64,000 bases of DNA from Chromatiales bacterium (GCA_027032075.1 JALVOC010000019.1:62001-126000), one strand, 5' to 3'; positions 43,844 to 55,317 are shown, counted from the stretch's first letter. Notes: generated by a model not told the origin, from the letters alone. Made by a program: numbers and translations.

Positions 43844-45007
43844 TTATTTTATACCGGCCGCCTCCCGCAGGGCATCGGCCTTATCTGTTTTTTCCCAGGT
43901 GAAATCATCGTCCTCGCGGCCAAAATGGCCGTATGCCGCCGTCTTGGCGTAGATGGGCCGCAGCAGATCGAGCATTTTCACCAGGCCGCCGGCGCGCAGA
44001 TCGAAATGCGTGCGGATCAGTTCCACGATGCGGTTTTCCTCGATTTTTCCCGTGCCGAAAGTCTGCACGCTGATGGAAGTGGGTTCGGCCACCCCGATGG
44101 CATAGGAGACCTGGATTTCGCATCGCTCCGCCAGGCCGGCGGCGACGATATTCTTGGCAACATAACGGCCGGCATAGGCCGCGGAACGGTCCACCTTGCT
44201 GGGATCCTTGCCTGAGAAGGCGCCGCCACCGTGGCGGGCCATCCCGCCATAGGTGTCGACGATGATCTTGCGGCCGGTCAGACCACAGTCCCCCACCGGC
44301 CCGCCAATGACAAAACGGCCGGTAGGATTGATGTAATAGCGGGTATTCTCGTCAAGCCATTCCTCGGGCAGCACCGGCTTGATGATTTCATCCATCACCG
44401 CCTCGCGGATAGCTTCCTGGGTCATCTCGGGTGCGTGCTGGGTGGAGAGCACCACGGCGTCGATGCCGACCGGTTTGTGGTTCTCATAGCGGAAAGTGAC
44501 CTGGCTCTTGGCGTCAGGCCGTAACCAGGAAAGGGTGCCGTTTTTACGCACCTCCGCCTGACGTTTCACCAGACGATGGGCAAAGGTGATCGGCGCCGGC
44601 ATCAGCACGTCCGTTTCGTTGCTGGCATAGCCGAACATCAGCCCCTGGTCACCGGCGCCCTGTTCGTGCTCCTCGGACTCATCCACGCCCATGGCGATGT
44701 CGGCAGACTGTTTGTCAATGGAGGAGAGAATGGCACAGGATTCCCAGTCAAACCCCATTTCGGAGCTGTTGTAGCCTATCTCTTTGATGCGGTGGCGGAC
44801 CACTTCGTTCATGTCCACCCAGGCGGTGGTGGTGATTTCCCCGGAGATGACCACCATGCCGGTGTTCACCAGGGTTTCACAGGCGACGCGTGCCTTGGGA
44901 TCCTGTTTCAATATGGCATCCAGAACCGAATCGGAAATCTGATCCGCAACCTTGTCGGGATGTCCTTCGGAAACCGATTCTGATGTGAACAAATGACTGC
45001 CTGGCAT
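43844..45007 (-). CDS. metK: S-adenosylmethionine synthetase
   Basis: Makes SAM from methionine and ATP. 387 residues. Signature blocks: [60 protein letters not shown], the phosphate loop [20 protein letters not shown] and [19 protein letters not shown]. All are canonical. The start ATG at 45007 gives the usual MxxxLFTSES beginning. No SAM riboswitch is seen upstream (181 nt to the next gene). Downstream are the SAH riboswitch and ahcY, so enzymes for making SAM and recycling its product are neighbours but separately controlled. Confidence 0.98.
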   Translation of the reverse strand: MPGSHLFTSESVSEGHPDKVADQISDSVLDAILKQDPKARVACETLVNTGMVVISGEITTTAWVDMNEVVRHRIKEIGYNSSEMGFDWESCAILSSIDKQSADIAMGVDESEEHEQGAGDQGLMFGYASNETDVLMPAPITFAHRLVKRQAEVRKNGTLSWLRPDAKSQVTFRYENHKPVGIDAVVLSTQHAPEMTQEAIREAVMDEIIKPVLPEEWLDENTRYYINPTGRFVIGGPVGDCGLTGRKIIVDTYGGMARHGGGAFSGKDPSKVDRSAAYAGRYVAKNIVAAGLAERCEIQVSYAIGVAEPTSISVQTFGTGKIEENRIVELIRTHFDLRAGGLVKMLDLLRPIYAKTAAYGHFGREDDDFTWEKTDKADALREAAGIK

Positions 45008-45188
45008 GTATATTCCCTCTTCATTATGCTGTTTACGCTACAGCTGCCGGAGTTTAGCGGTTTTGCCGGCAAAAAAACAGAAGCTCTTTTTGAAAATTCA
45101 GGATTGAGAGTAACCGCATGCAGGTGGGGAGATACGATGGACTGCCAAATGGCGGCCGCTCCAAAGGCAAACACCCTTTTATCGCGGC

Positions 45189-46031
45189 TCAGTAACCCCA
45201 GACGCCCTGTAAAAGCCGGGCATACCCTTTGTATGTCGTGTTGCTGGCTTTTTCAAAGCCGCCGAGGTTGATCGCCTTGAGCATCGCCTCTCCCGCGGGT
45301 GTCTTCGGAGCGTCGAGCAGCGCCTTGCGAATGGCGCGCTGGGTGGTGAGATCCACCTTGGGGGAAGCCGAGAGTGCGATATGGGGAACCGGCTGGGTGG
45401 TGGAGATGATATTGATCGAATTGACTCCACGCGTCATGGGCGTCGGGATGAGGATGGCATCCACTTTTTTGTCACGCAGTTTTTTCAGTGCCTCGGTGGA
45501 GTTGTTGGTGCCGACGATGCGCGGCTGGCGCAGGGGGTTGGGAAACATCTCCGCCAGGCGGACCCCGCCGAGGCTGGGAGAGGGGATAATGGCGATTTTT
45601 TTGCCGATCAGCTCCTCCGGATCGAACACCAGCTGATCCTCATGGGAGGCAAGACTGTAGGAAACCGTATCCTTGACCTTGACCAGCACGGTATAGCCCA
45701 TTTTTTGCACCCGGTAATCGGTAAAATGGGCCGCATCCAGCACCAGATCAAAGCCGTTGTTTTTACGCATATCCTCCCAGTAATCAAGAAAGGTGAAACT
45801 GGCTTTGACCGTGATGGTGTGGCCGGTGACCTTGCTGAGATAGTCTGCCAGGGGCTTGTATGCCGCTTCCGTCTGGGATTTGCTGAGAATGGGTTGAATC
45901 GCCAGCTGCAGCTTGTCTGCGGAGGCAGGAAGCACCACACAGAGACTCATCAGGATGGCAGAGAGGATGAAACGCAGGGATTGGTTTAAAGTAACAATAA
46001 AAGTGCGTAAATACATGCCAGTAAAAGTCAT
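45189..46031 (-). CDS. PhnD-like periplasmic binding protein, orphan
   Basis: 280 residues with a signal peptide (LRFILSAILMSLCVVLPASA, cleavage before DKLQL) and the phosphonate/phosphite-binding protein fold: AIQPILSKSQTEAAYKPLAD, YLSKVTGHTITVKASFTFLD, FDLVLDAAHFTDYRVQKMGY, LIGKKIAIIPSPSLGGVRLA and ALLDAPKTPAGEAMLKAINL, the typical C-terminal block. No permease or ATPase gene is adjacent and no sensor gene follows, so it is an orphan. Proteins of this kind can serve transport in trans or sensing. Ligand unknown: the fold covers phosphonate, phosphite and other oxyanion binders. It is divergent from the thioredoxin-fold gene at 46162. Confidence 0.82.
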   Translation of the reverse strand: MTFTGMYLRTFIVTLNQSLRFILSAILMSLCVVLPASADKLQLAIQPILSKSQTEAAYKPLADYLSKVTGHTITVKASFTFLDYWEDMRKNNGFDLVLDAAHFTDYRVQKMGYTVLVKVKDTVSYSLASHEDQLVFDPEELIGKKIAIIPSPSLGGVRLAEMFPNPLRQPRIVGTNNSTEALKKLRDKKVDAILIPTPMTRGVNSINIISTTQPVPHIALSASPKVDLTTQRAIRKALLDAPKTPAGEAMLKAINLGGFEKASNTTYKGYARLLQGVWGY

Positions 46032-46161
46032 TCATTACCACGCCCATCTTTTAGTATAGTCTGCTTTTTCCTGGGCGTTTGCCGGGACGGCCGCTGTACC
46101 GAGGCCATAAGCAAGACTTTTTATAAGGAAACTAACCAACAATATTAATGGGGGAAATCGC

Positions 46162-46722
46162 ATGGTCAGTCTGACAACTCCTGTGTGTGAATTCGGTAAA
46201 CCCGCGGTGGATTTCTCTCTGCCGGGTGTGGATGGCAAGCAGTGGACCCTGCAGGAGTGCAGGGGGGAGAACGGCTTGCTGGTGATGTTTATCTGTAACC
46301 ATTGTCCCTATGTCAAGGCGATCCGTGAGCGTCTGGTGCGGGATACGCGGGAGTTGCTGGACTACGGCATCAGGAGTGTCGCCATCATGTCGAATGATCC
46401 CTCCCTGTATGAAGAGGATTCCTTCGAGAACATGAAAAAGGTCGCGAAGGCGTACGATTTCCCCTTTCCCTACTTGCTGGATGAAACCCAGGAAGTGGCC
46501 AAGGCCTACGGGGCGGTGTGCACCCCTGACTTTTTCGGCTATAACGCCGATTTGCAGTTGCAGTACCGTGGCCGCTTTGATGCCAGCCGCAAGGAGACCG
46601 CGGCAGCGGATGTGAAACGGGATCTGTTTGACGCAATGGTACAGATCGCCAAAACCGGTGAGGGTCCGTCAGAGCAAATCCCGAGCATGGGATGTTCCAT
46701 AAAATGGCGGGATGAGCCATAA
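46162..46722 (+). CDS. Thioredoxin-fold redoxin (AhpC/TSA-like)
   Basis: 186 residues. PAVDFSLPGVDGKQWTLQEC opens a peroxiredoxin-like thioredoxin fold. The redox motif is FICNHCPYVKAIRERLVRDT, with a CxxC (CNHC). Then SVAIMSNDPSLYEEDSFENM, PFPYLLDETQEVAKAYGAVC, TPDFFGYNADLQLQYRGRFD and GCSIKWRDEP. This is a widespread family in cyanobacteria and proteobacteria, annotated as thioredoxin family or redoxin. Substrate unknown. No signal peptide, so cytoplasmic. GGGG lies upstream of the ATG. It is followed by a 318-nt gap before tkt. Confidence 0.88.
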   Translation: MVSLTTPVCEFGKPAVDFSLPGVDGKQWTLQECRGENGLLVMFICNHCPYVKAIRERLVRDTRELLDYGIRSVAIMSNDPSLYEEDSFENMKKVAKAYDFPFPYLLDETQEVAKAYGAVCTPDFFGYNADLQLQYRGRFDASRKETAAADVKRDLFDAMVQIAKTGEGPSEQIPSMGCSIKWRDEP

Positions 46723-47040
46723 CCATAAAAATGCTTTATGTCTAAATACAATTTGTTGAGAGACAATGGTTGCCGTCCACAGGTAAAAAATGGGAAAATT
46801 GCGCGCTCGTTGATCGGGGGAGCGACGAAAAAACGTCAACAATACGGTAGCCGGGTTTAACGCCCCGGCCTGTTTCAAAGCCGGAAGCCAATACCCAAAT
46901 CCGGCTTATCCCAAGGTTACAAATATTTTTGTGGTGTGCTGTTGTGACGGCGCACCGGAGATAGTTTACGCGGCAGGAATTCCGCCGTTGGGACACACGA
47001 CAATATCGAATTTTATTATCTAAAAGTTAAGGGGAACTCT
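46723..47040. other. 318-nt leader region of tkt
   Basis: Contains several short G+C stems (GCCGGG...CCCGGC near 46850-46869) and, close to tkt, an AT-rich stretch that could hold the promoter. It ends with AAGGGGAA as ribosome-binding site. This is where a CbbR-type (LysR) site might be expected for a Calvin-cycle cluster, but I see no compelling T-N11-A pair. No gene seen. Confidence 0.5.
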
Positions 47041-49029
47041 ATGTCATCTCGCCGAGAACTCGCCAATGCCATTCGTGCCTTGAGCATGGATGCCGTACAG
47101 AAAGCCAATTCCGGTCACCCTGGAGCACCGATGGGGATGGCGGATATCGCAGAAGTATTGTGGAACGATCATATGAAGCACAATCCGGGCAACCCCAAAT
47201 GGGCCGACCGCGATCGTTTTGTCCTCTCCAACGGACATGGCTCCATGTTGATCTACTCACTGTTACACCTCACGGGTTATGACCTGTCGATGGAAGATCT
47301 GAAGAGCTTCCGGCAGCTGCATTCCAAGACCCCGGGGCACCCGGAATACGGTTATGCGCCAGGGGTGGAAACCACCACCGGCCCGCTGGGACAGGGGATT
47401 ACCAATGCGGTGGGCATGGCGCTGGCAGAGCGTACCCTCGCGGGCCAGTTCAACCGGGATGGCCACCACATCGTGGATCACTACACATATGTGTTCCTCG
47501 GTGACGGCTGTATGATGGAAGGCATCTCCCACGAAGCCTGTTCCCTGGCCGGCACTTGGGGACTGGGCAAACTGATCGCCTTCTGGGATGACAACGGCAT
47601 CTCCATCGATGGCCATGTTGAAAACTGGTTTGGCGATGACACGCCGAAGCGGTTTGAAGCCTATGGCTGGCATGTGATCCGTGACGTCGATGGGCATGAT
47701 GCCGATGCCATCAACAAGGCGGTGCATGAAGCCAAATCGGTGAATGACAAGCCCAGTCTGATCTGCTGTAAAACCACCATCGGTTTTGGCGCGCCCAACC
47801 TCTGCGGCAGCCACGACTGCCACGGTGCGCCGCTGGGTGAGGATGAAATCAAGGCCACCCGCGAAAACCTGGGATGGAAGTACGATCCTTTCGTCATTCC
47901 CGATGAGATTTATGCCGCCTGGGACGCCAGGGACAAGGGAGCCAAGGCGGAAGCAGAGTGGAATGCCAAATTCGACGCCTACAAATCCGCCTATCCCGAA
48001 CTGGCGGCCGAATTCGAGCGGCGTATGCAGGGTGAGCTGCCGGGCAACTGGGAACGGGTTGCTGCCGACTTCATCAAGTCCGTGAATGACAAGGCCGAAA
48101 GCCCGGCAACCCGCAAGGCTTCACAGAATGCGATCACCGGTTATGCTGGCGCCTTGCCGGAATTCCTCGGTGGCTCGGCTGATCTGACACCGTCCAACCT
48201 GACGTCCTGGCCGGATGCGAAAACACTTACCAACACCGTTCATGACGGAGACTATATCTCCTATGGTGTGCGTGAATTCGGAATGTCCGCCATCATGAAC
48301 GGCGTGGCGCTGCATGGCGGTTTTATCCCGTTTGGCGGCACTTTCCTGATGTTTTCCGAATATGCGCGCAACGCGCTGCGCATGGCGGCCCTGATGAAGA
48401 TCCAGAGCATCTTTGTCTATACCCACGATTCCATCGGTCTGGGTGAAGACGGCCCGACCCACCAGCCGATCGAACAGATCCCCACACTGCGCATGATTCC
48501 GAACATGAGTGTGTGGCGCCCCTGTGATGCGGTGGAAACAGCAGTGGCGTGGAAGGCCGCGATTGAAAGAAAAACCGGTCCCTCCTGTTTGATCTTCAGC
48601 CGCCAGGGTCTGCCCCACCAGTCACGCACGGAAGGGCAGATTGCCAACATCGCCAAAGGTGGTTACATCCTCAAGGATTGCGACGGCACCCCGGACGCCA
48701 TCATCATCGCCACCGGTTCGGAAGTGGCGCTGGCGATGGGTGCGGCAGAACAACTCAGTGGCAGGAAAATCCGCGTGGTTTCCATGCCGGCGGTTGATGT
48801 CTTCGAGGCCCAGGATGAGGCGTACCGCGAATCTGTTTTGCCTGCCAGTGTGACTGCACGTGTTGCGGTCGAAGCGGCGGTAACGGATGGCTGGTACAAG
48901 TATGTTGGTATGAACGGCAAGGTGATCGGTATCAACCGCTTTGGTGAATCGGCACCGGCGGGTGAACTGTTCAAGGAATTCGGATTCACGGTAGACAATG
49001 TGGTCAAGGCCGTAGAGTCTGTATTGTAA
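47041..49029 (+). CDS. tkt: Transketolase
   Basis: Thiamine-diphosphate enzyme exchanging two-carbon units in the Calvin and pentose-phosphate pathways. 662 residues. [20 protein letters not shown] and [20 protein letters not shown] open the pyrophosphate domain. The cofactor motif is [20 protein letters not shown] with [16 protein letters not shown]. The pyrimidine domain shows [40 protein letters not shown] and the C-terminal domain [20 protein letters not shown]. Standard length and motifs. First gene of the tkt-gap-pgk-pyk-fba run; gap follows after 58 nt. Confidence 0.98.
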   Translation: MSSRRELANAIRALSMDAVQKANSGHPGAPMGMADIAEVLWNDHMKHNPGNPKWADRDRFVLSNGHGSMLIYSLLHLTGYDLSMEDLKSFRQLHSKTPGHPEYGYAPGVETTTGPLGQGITNAVGMALAERTLAGQFNRDGHHIVDHYTYVFLGDGCMMEGISHEACSLAGTWGLGKLIAFWDDNGISIDGHVENWFGDDTPKRFEAYGWHVIRDVDGHDADAINKAVHEAKSVNDKPSLICCKTTIGFGAPNLCGSHDCHGAPLGEDEIKATRENLGWKYDPFVIPDEIYAAWDARDKGAKAEAEWNAKFDAYKSAYPELAAEFERRMQGELPGNWERVAADFIKSVNDKAESPATRKASQNAITGYAGALPEFLGGSADLTPSNLTSWPDAKTLTNTVHDGDYISYGVREFGMSAIMNGVALHGGFIPFGGTFLMFSEYARNALRMAALMKIQSIFVYTHDSIGLGEDGPTHQPIEQIPTLRMIPNMSVWRPCDAVETAVAWKAAIERKTGPSCLIFSRQGLPHQSRTEGQIANIAKGGYILKDCDGTPDAIIIATGSEVALAMGAAEQLSGRKIRVVSMPAVDVFEAQDEAYRESVLPASVTARVAVEAAVTDGWYKYVGMNGKVIGINRFGESAPAGELFKEFGFTVDNVVKAVESVL

Positions 49030-49072
49030 AAAATCCGTTTCAAAAATGTTCAATGTTTCAAGTAAAAAATAA

Positions 49073-50092
<1,020 letters not shown>

Positions 50093-50124
50093 GTACTGGT
50101 CCGCTCTCGTTTACACGAAGTAAT

Positions 50125-50152
50125 CAGGTGGCGGGTGTTTTCCCGCCACCTG
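50125..50152 (+). terminator. Hairpin after gap
   Basis: Perfect 11-bp stem (CAGGTGGCGGG at 50125-50135 with CCCGCCACCTG at 50142-50152) and a 6-nt loop, 32 nt after the gap stop. It is followed by AATTATTAAAT, not a pure T-run, so termination may be partial, leaving pgk to be read through or served by its own promoter. Confidence 0.65.
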
Positions 50153-50198
50153 AATTATTAAATCTTCATCACGTGTCGCATGACATGTGATTGCAGAG

Positions 50199-50231
50199 AA
50201 TTTTGCTAACTTTCATTTAGCAAAATTTTTT
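50199..50231 (+). terminator. AT-rich hairpin with T-run just upstream of pgk
   Basis: AATTTTGCTAA (50199-50209) pairs with TTAGCAAAATT (50217-50227), running into a T-run that ends at 50231, only about 26 nt before the pgk ATG. It has intrinsic-terminator form but sits in the pgk leader, so it may act as an attenuator or mark the end of a gap transcript. Confidence 0.55.
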
Positions 50232-50256
50232 GAAAAAACTGTTTGGAGTATTACCC

Positions 50257-51435
50257 ATGTCCGTAATCAAAATGACCGATCTGGATCTGGCCGGCAAGCG
50301 TGTCTTGATCCGTCAGGATCTCAATGTGCCAGTCAAGAATGGCAAAGTCACCAGTGACAAACGTATCCGTGCCTCCCTGCCGACCATCGAACACTGTATC
50401 AAAGCCGGTGCCAGGGTAATGTTGATGTCGCACCTCGGACGGCCCACCGAAGGTGAACCGGCGGAAGAATTTTCCCTGCAACCGGTCGCCGACCATCTGG
50501 GCACTCTGCTGGGTAAAGAGGTCAAACTGATCAAGGATTACCTGCAAAACGTACCGCAGGTCGATGCAGGGGAAGTGGTGATTCTGGAAAACGTCCGTTT
50601 CAACAAGGGCGAAAAGAAAAACGACGATGAGCTGGCAAAAAAATATGCAGCCCTCTGTGATGTTTACGTGATGGATGCGTTCGGCACCGCGCATCGCGCC
50701 CAGGCATCGACCCATGGTGTTGCCAAATTTGCGCCGGTCGCCTGTGCCGGGCCCCTGCTCGCAGGCGAACTGGAAGCCCTGGGCAAGGCGCTGCATAATC
50801 CGGCGCGCCCGATGGTGGCGATTGTCGGCGGTTCCAAGGTTTCAACCAAGCTGACGGTGCTCGAATCCCTGAGTAAAATCGTCGATCAGCTGATTGTCGG
50901 CGGCGGCATCGCCAACACCTTTATCGCGGCTGAAGGGTATAATGTCGGTAAATCGCTGTACGAAAAAGATCTGGTGGAGGTGGCGAAGAAATTGAAAGCC
51001 GCGGCACAGGAACGTGGCGGCGATATTCCGGTTCCCACCGACGTGGTTTGCGGCAAGGAGTTTTCCGAAACAGCGGAAGCCACCCTGAAAAAAGTCGAAG
51101 ACGTGGCGGATGACGACATGATTTTCGATATCGGCCCGCAAACGGCGCAGACTCTGACGGAGATACTGAAATCGGCAGGCACCATTGTATGGAACGGTCC
51201 TGTCGGTGTGTTCGAATTCGACCAGTTTGGTGAAGGCACCAAGGCAATCTCGATGGCGATCGCCGAAAGCAGCGCTTTTTCCATTGCGGGAGGGGGTGAT
51301 ACCCTGGCAGCGGTGGACAAGTATAATATTGCTGATAAGGTATCCTATATTTCCACCGGTGGTGGCGCCTTTCTGGAATTTCTCGAAGGCAAGAAACTGC
51401 CAGCGGTTGCGATTCTGGAAGAACGGGCAAAATAA
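50257..51435 (+). CDS. pgk: Phosphoglycerate kinase
   Basis: 392 residues. [40 protein letters not shown] and [20 protein letters not shown] open the N-terminal domain. [40 protein letters not shown] and [19 protein letters not shown] form the nucleotide domain, which ends [20 protein letters not shown] and [20 protein letters not shown]. It moves phosphate between 1,3-bisphosphoglycerate and ADP. I chose the ATG at 50257, 8 nt after TTTGGAG, over an in-frame TTG at 50230 that lies in the upstream hairpin. Confidence 0.98.
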   Translation: MSVIKMTDLDLAGKRVLIRQDLNVPVKNGKVTSDKRIRASLPTIEHCIKAGARVMLMSHLGRPTEGEPAEEFSLQPVADHLGTLLGKEVKLIKDYLQNVPQVDAGEVVILENVRFNKGEKKNDDELAKKYAALCDVYVMDAFGTAHRAQASTHGVAKFAPVACAGPLLAGELEALGKALHNPARPMVAIVGGSKVSTKLTVLESLSKIVDQLIVGGGIANTFIAAEGYNVGKSLYEKDLVEVAKKLKAAAQERGGDIPVPTDVVCGKEFSETAEATLKKVEDVADDDMIFDIGPQTAQTLTEILKSAGTIVWNGPVGVFEFDQFGEGTKAISMAIAESSAFSIAGGGDTLAAVDKYNIADKVSYISTGGGAFLEFLEGKKLPAVAILEERAK

Positions 51436-51469
51436 ACCCCGGCCGTTCAGGCAGAGGGTTGGGGCAAAA

Positions 51470-51503
51470 TGTCCGGCTGGCCTTGAAACCCGCCAGCCGG
51501 ACA
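51470..51503 (+). terminator. Perfect 12-bp hairpin between pgk and pyk
   Basis: TGTCCGGCTGGC at 51470-51481 pairs with GCCAGCCGGACA at 51492-51503 with a 10-nt loop. It lies 35 nt after the pgk stop and 45 nt before pyk. No T-run follows directly (ATCATTGACAGGGTTTTCC), so it may be an mRNA-stability or partial termination element rather than a full terminator. Confidence 0.5.
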
Positions 51504-51547
51504 ATCATTGACAGGGTTTTCCTGCTCGCTGACAACTAGATATTTTT

Positions 51548-53011
51548 ATGCGTAGAACCAAAATTATCGCTACCCTGGGCCCGGCAACCGATGATCCCAA
51601 GGTGTTGGATCGGATCATCGAAGCCGGTGTGGATGTGGTGCGCATCAATTTCTCTCACGGTACCCATGAAGAACACATGGAGCGGGCGGAGAAGGTTCGC
51701 AACCGGGCGCGTGCGCACGGCCGCCAGGTTGGCGTATTGTGCGATCTGCAGGGACCGAAGATTCGTATCGAACACTTCAAGCAGGGCAAGGTCCTCCTTG
51801 AGGAAGGCGATACCTTCATCCTTGACACCAGCATGGATCCGCATGCCGGTACCAAGGAACGTGTCGGCATGGCGTACAAGGAGCTTCCGGAAGATGTTAA
51901 ACGGGGTGATACGCTCTTGCTCGATGACGGCCGCGTGGTGCTGTGGGTCGACTCCGTCGAGGGTACCGAGGTTATCTGCCGCGTCGTGGTGGGGGGGGAA
52001 CTCTCGGATCGCAAGGGGCTCAACCGCCAGGGGGGTGGATTGTCCGCCCCGGCGCTGACGCACAAGGATCGCGAGGACATCAAGGCAGCTGCGGAGATGC
52101 AGGCAGATTATCTGGCAGTGTCGTTCCCCCGTACCGCAGAAGATATTGAAGAAGCACGGCGACTGGTGCACGAAGCCGGCAGTCATGCCGCCATCGTGGC
52201 CAAAATCGAGCGGGCTGATGCGCTCGACAACATTGAACCCTTGATTGAATCCTCGGATGTGATCATGATCGCCCGCGGTGATCTGGGGGTGGAAATCGGT
52301 GATGCCGCGCTGCCGCCGGTGCAGAAGCACCTGATCCGCACGGCGCGTAAAATGAACCGGGTGGTCATCACCGCGACACAAATGATGGAGTCGATGATAC
52401 ACAGCCACATTCCCACCCGTGCCGAGGTTTTTGACGTGGCCAATGCGGTGCTGGACGGAACGGATGCGGTGATGCTCTCGGCGGAAACCGCCACCGGCAA
52501 ATATCCCGACAAGGTGATTGCGGCGATGGATCGCATCTGCCGCGAGGCTGAGAAACAGCACGTTGCCATGCGCTCCGATCATCGTATCGACACCCGCTTC
52601 AAGCACGTGGACGAGGCCATTGCGATGGCTTCCATGTACACCGCCAACCACCTTGACGTGAAAGCGATTGCCGCCTTGACGGAATCAGGTTCCACCACTC
52701 TGTGGATGTCACGTATCAGCTCGGGGATCCCCATCTACGCCCTGACGCGCCATGTGGAAACGCGCAGAAAGGTGACGCTCTACCGCGGGGTCTATCCGGT
52801 CAGTTTCGAGATGATCACCAAGAACCATAACGAACTCAATAAAGAGGCGGTCGACGAACTGTTACGCCGGGGAGCGGTGCGTGATGGCGATCTGGTGATT
52901 ATCACCAAGGGTGATTTGACGGGCGTCATGGGGGGTACCAACGCCATGAAAATTGTCCGCGTGGGTGAACTGCACGAAGATGATATTCAAGCTGAAGATC
53001 TGGTGGATTGA
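51548..53011 (+). CDS. pyk: Pyruvate kinase
   Basis: 487 residues, tetrameric glycolytic enzyme making pyruvate and ATP from phosphoenolpyruvate. MRRTKIIATLGPATDDPKVL, DVVRINFSHGTHEEHMERAE, GVLCDLQGPKIRIEHFKQG, the catalytic Lys in AAIVAKIERADALDNIEPLI, IMIARGDLGVEIGDAALPPV, TATQMMESMIHSHIPTRAEV and DGTDAVMLSAETATGKYPDK. The C-terminal domain ends DLVIITKGDLTGVMGGTNAM, a GxxxG(T) segment typical of this type. Pyk is irreversible towards pyruvate, so its place among Calvin-cycle enzymes suggests joint growth-rate control rather than a single direction of flux. Confidence 0.97.
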   Translation: MRRTKIIATLGPATDDPKVLDRIIEAGVDVVRINFSHGTHEEHMERAEKVRNRARAHGRQVGVLCDLQGPKIRIEHFKQGKVLLEEGDTFILDTSMDPHAGTKERVGMAYKELPEDVKRGDTLLLDDGRVVLWVDSVEGTEVICRVVVGGELSDRKGLNRQGGGLSAPALTHKDREDIKAAAEMQADYLAVSFPRTAEDIEEARRLVHEAGSHAAIVAKIERADALDNIEPLIESSDVIMIARGDLGVEIGDAALPPVQKHLIRTARKMNRVVITATQMMESMIHSHIPTRAEVFDVANAVLDGTDAVMLSAETATGKYPDKVIAAMDRICREAEKQHVAMRSDHRIDTRFKHVDEAIAMASMYTANHLDVKAIAALTESGSTTLWMSRISSGIPIYALTRHVETRRKVTLYRGVYPVSFEMITKNHNELNKEAVDELLRRGAVRDGDLVIITKGDLTGVMGGTNAMKIVRVGELHEDDIQAEDLVD

Positions 53012-53088
53012 TTGTATTGCACAACGGACAGTGCGTTTATTTGAAAACAATAAGTTTTATTCTTCATTAACGATTAAGGAGGTCCATA

Positions 53089-54165
53089 ATGGCCCTTGTT
53101 TCTCTTCGCCAATTGCTGGATCATGCCGCTGAAAACGGTTATGGCATGCCGGCTTTTAATGTCAACAACATGGAGCAGGTGCATGCCATCATGCAGGCTG
53201 CTGATGAAACCAACAGCCCGGTCATCATGCAGGGTTCGGCCGGTGCCCGTGCCTATGCAGGCGAACCGTTTCTGCGGCATCTGATTTCCGCTGCGATTGA
53301 AATGTATCCACACATTCCAATCGTCATGCATCAGGATCACGGTTCTGCCCCCGGTGTCTGCCTGCGTTCGATTCAGTCCGGTTTCAGTTCGGTGATGATG
53401 GACGGTTCCCTGATGGAAGACATGAAGACCCCGTCTTCCTTTGAATACAATGTCAAGGTCACCAAGACCGTGGTGGACATGGCCCATGCCGGTGGCGTGA
53501 CTGTGGAAGGTGAGCTGGGTTGCCTGGGTTCACTGGAAACAGGTGAAATGGGTGAGGAAGACGGCCACGGCGCGGAAGGCAAGCTGGACATGGATCAGCT
53601 GTTGACCGATCCGGAACAGGCCGCCGAGTTCGTTGCGTTGACCGGTGTGGATGCGCTGGCGATTGCTATCGGCACTTCCCACGGTGCCTACAAGTTCACC
53701 AAGGAACCGACCGGTGAAATCCTGCGAATCGATCGTATCAAGGAAATTCACCAACGCATCCCCAGCACCCACCTGGTGATGCATGGCTCTTCTTCCGTGC
53801 CGCAGGACTGGCTGGCAATCATCAATAATTATGGTGGTGACATGGGGCAGACCTACGGTGTGCCGGTGCATGAAATCCAGGAAGGCATCAAGCACGGTGT
53901 GCGCAAGGTCAATATCGACACCGATCTGCGCATGGCCTCGACCGGCGCCATCCGCAAGCACCTGCACGAGAATCCGGCCAACTTCGATCCGCGCAAATTC
54001 CTGAAAGCGTCTACCGCAGCGATGAAGGAAATTTGCAAGGCACGTTACGAAGCCTTTGGTTGTGCCGGTATGGCTTCCAAGATCAAGCCAATCAGCCTCG
54101 AGAAAATGGTTGAACGTTATGCTTCCGGTGAACTGGATCAGCAGGTGAAAACCAAGGCCGCCTGA
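53089..54165 (+). CDS. fba: Class II fructose-bisphosphate aldolase
   Basis: 358 residues, zinc-dependent class II type [61 protein letters not shown] (zinc-binding His), [80 protein letters not shown] and [20 protein letters not shown]. It forms or splits fructose-1,6-bisphosphate, and in autotrophs (as CbbA) also sedoheptulose-1,7-bisphosphate. AAGGAGG lies upstream. A clear terminator follows. Confidence 0.97.
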   Translation: MALVSLRQLLDHAAENGYGMPAFNVNNMEQVHAIMQAADETNSPVIMQGSAGARAYAGEPFLRHLISAAIEMYPHIPIVMHQDHGSAPGVCLRSIQSGFSSVMMDGSLMEDMKTPSSFEYNVKVTKTVVDMAHAGGVTVEGELGCLGSLETGEMGEEDGHGAEGKLDMDQLLTDPEQAAEFVALTGVDALAIAIGTSHGAYKFTKEPTGEILRIDRIKEIHQRIPSTHLVMHGSSSVPQDWLAIINNYGGDMGQTYGVPVHEIQEGIKHGVRKVNIDTDLRMASTGAIRKHLHENPANFDPRKFLKASTAAMKEICKARYEAFGCAGMASKIKPISLEKMVERYASGELDQQVKTKAA

Positions 54166-54190
54166 ACGCCATTGGCGGTATCGAAACGAA

Positions 54191-54215
54191 GGGCAGGAAT
54201 TTCCTGCCCTTTTTT
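54191..54215 (+). terminator. Intrinsic terminator after fba
   Basis: Stem GGGCAGGA/TCCTGCCC (54191-54209) with a 3-nt loop, followed directly by TTTTTT (54210-54215), 25 nt after the fba stop. A textbook Rho-independent terminator closing the tkt-to-fba run. The remaining 247 nt to the next gene are AT-rich and hold no gene. Confidence 0.9.
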
Positions 54216-54462
54216 ATTGCGAAAAATAAAAACCACATAGACAGGGAAAGGTCATCGATAAGCAACAGAAGTCGTTGGTGTGAAATGAATAAAAAACAAA
54301 CGCCTGGAATAATATTATGGAGATTTTTCGCTTGAATTATTTTTGCAAAATTGTTCACACTTTTTTGTACCAGGCTGACGCTTTCCCCAAGGAGACCTAA
54401 AGTTCAGCAGGCAACAGACCGCTATGTTTAAACCCCGCGGAGAACTGTAAAGGGAGTTAACA

Positions 54463-55317
54463 ATGCGTCAAAAACCTGTTCCTGTCTATCAAGCACTTAG
54501 TGCGCATATTTTTTCAACGGCCTGTTTCCGCCGGATTCTTGTCACTGCTGTACTGTTTGTGTTGCTGTTTGCCTTGAGCCAGAGCAGTCATGCTTATATG
54601 CTGCCCAGTGAAAAAATAAGCAAGCAACACGAGGATTATGTGCAATATCCTGTCGCATCGGCGGTGTATGCGCTGGAAAAAAACATTGCACAAGTTGGCC
54701 TGGCATACCGGCAGGCAAACCGTGAGTATCTTCAGGCGGCCGGTTTGTTGAAGAGGGGTGAGCGGGTGCTGGCGAAACGCCTGTTGCTGCCGCTGGCAAG
54801 CAACGGTTATCGTGATGCCCAGTTTTTATTGGGGGTACTCTATGATGCGGAGGAAGGTGTAGCTGATCTGCAGAAAAATCTCAAGCAATCCTTCTTCTGG
54901 TACAAGGCGGCGGCGCTGCAGGGGCATGTTGATGCGCAACACAATCTGGGTATGGCCTATGCCCGTGGGGAGGGTGTGGAGGCAGACATGCAAAAAGCCT
55001 TGTACTGGTGGGAGCGTGCAGCGCGACAGGGGAATGCGGATTCCCAATACAATCTCGGTATCGTCTATGCGATGGGGGTGACGGGAGTTGAACAGGATCT
55101 GCAACAGGCCAGGAACTGGTGGCTGCGGGCGGCGGAAAAAGGCGATGCTGCCGCACAATATAATCTGGGTGCATTATATGCCAGTGACATGGACGGCAAG
55201 CAGAACTATTGTGAGGCGGCACATTGGTGGTATCTTTCCCAGGCAAACGGCTTCTCCCAGGCCTATGTTGCGCTGGAAAATCTGGGTGCCATGATAGACA
55301 TCAGTGCCTGTGAGTAA
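54463..55317 (+). CDS. Secreted Sel1-repeat protein
   Basis: 284 residues. An N-terminal hydrophobic segment (ILVTAVLFVLLFALSQSSHA) acts as signal peptide or anchor, with likely cleavage before YMLPSE. From about residue 110 there are four Sel1-type alpha-alpha repeats: GYRDAQFLLGVLYDAEEGV, GHVDAQHNLGMAYARGEGVE, GNADSQYNLGIVYAMGVTGV and GDAAAQYNLGALYASDMDGK, each ending in a WYKAA/WWERAA-type segment. Such repeats are protein-interaction scaffolds; the partner is unknown. GGGAG lies upstream of the ATG. It has its own transcription unit, with a terminator before it and a palindromic repeat 66 nt after it. Confidence 0.88.
   Translation: MRQKPVPVYQALSAHIFSTACFRRILVTAVLFVLLFALSQSSHAYMLPSEKISKQHEDYVQYPVASAVYALEKNIAQVGLAYRQANREYLQAAGLLKRGERVLAKRLLLPLASNGYRDAQFLLGVLYDAEEGVADLQKNLKQSFFWYKAAALQGHVDAQHNLGMAYARGEGVEADMQKALYWWERAARQGNADSQYNLGIVYAMGVTGVEQDLQQARNWWLRAAEKGDAAAQYNLGALYASDMDGKQNYCEAAHWWYLSQANGFSQAYVALENLGAMIDISACE

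Noticed and set aside
45008-45188. Possible SAM riboswitch upstream of metK
   Set aside because: None of the SAM-I, SAM-II or SAM-IV core sequences is present on the minus strand.
46723-47040. Possible riboswitch or CbbR site in the tkt leader
   Set aside because: Only short G+C stems; no conserved aptamer segments and no convincing LysR-type T-N11-A arrangement.
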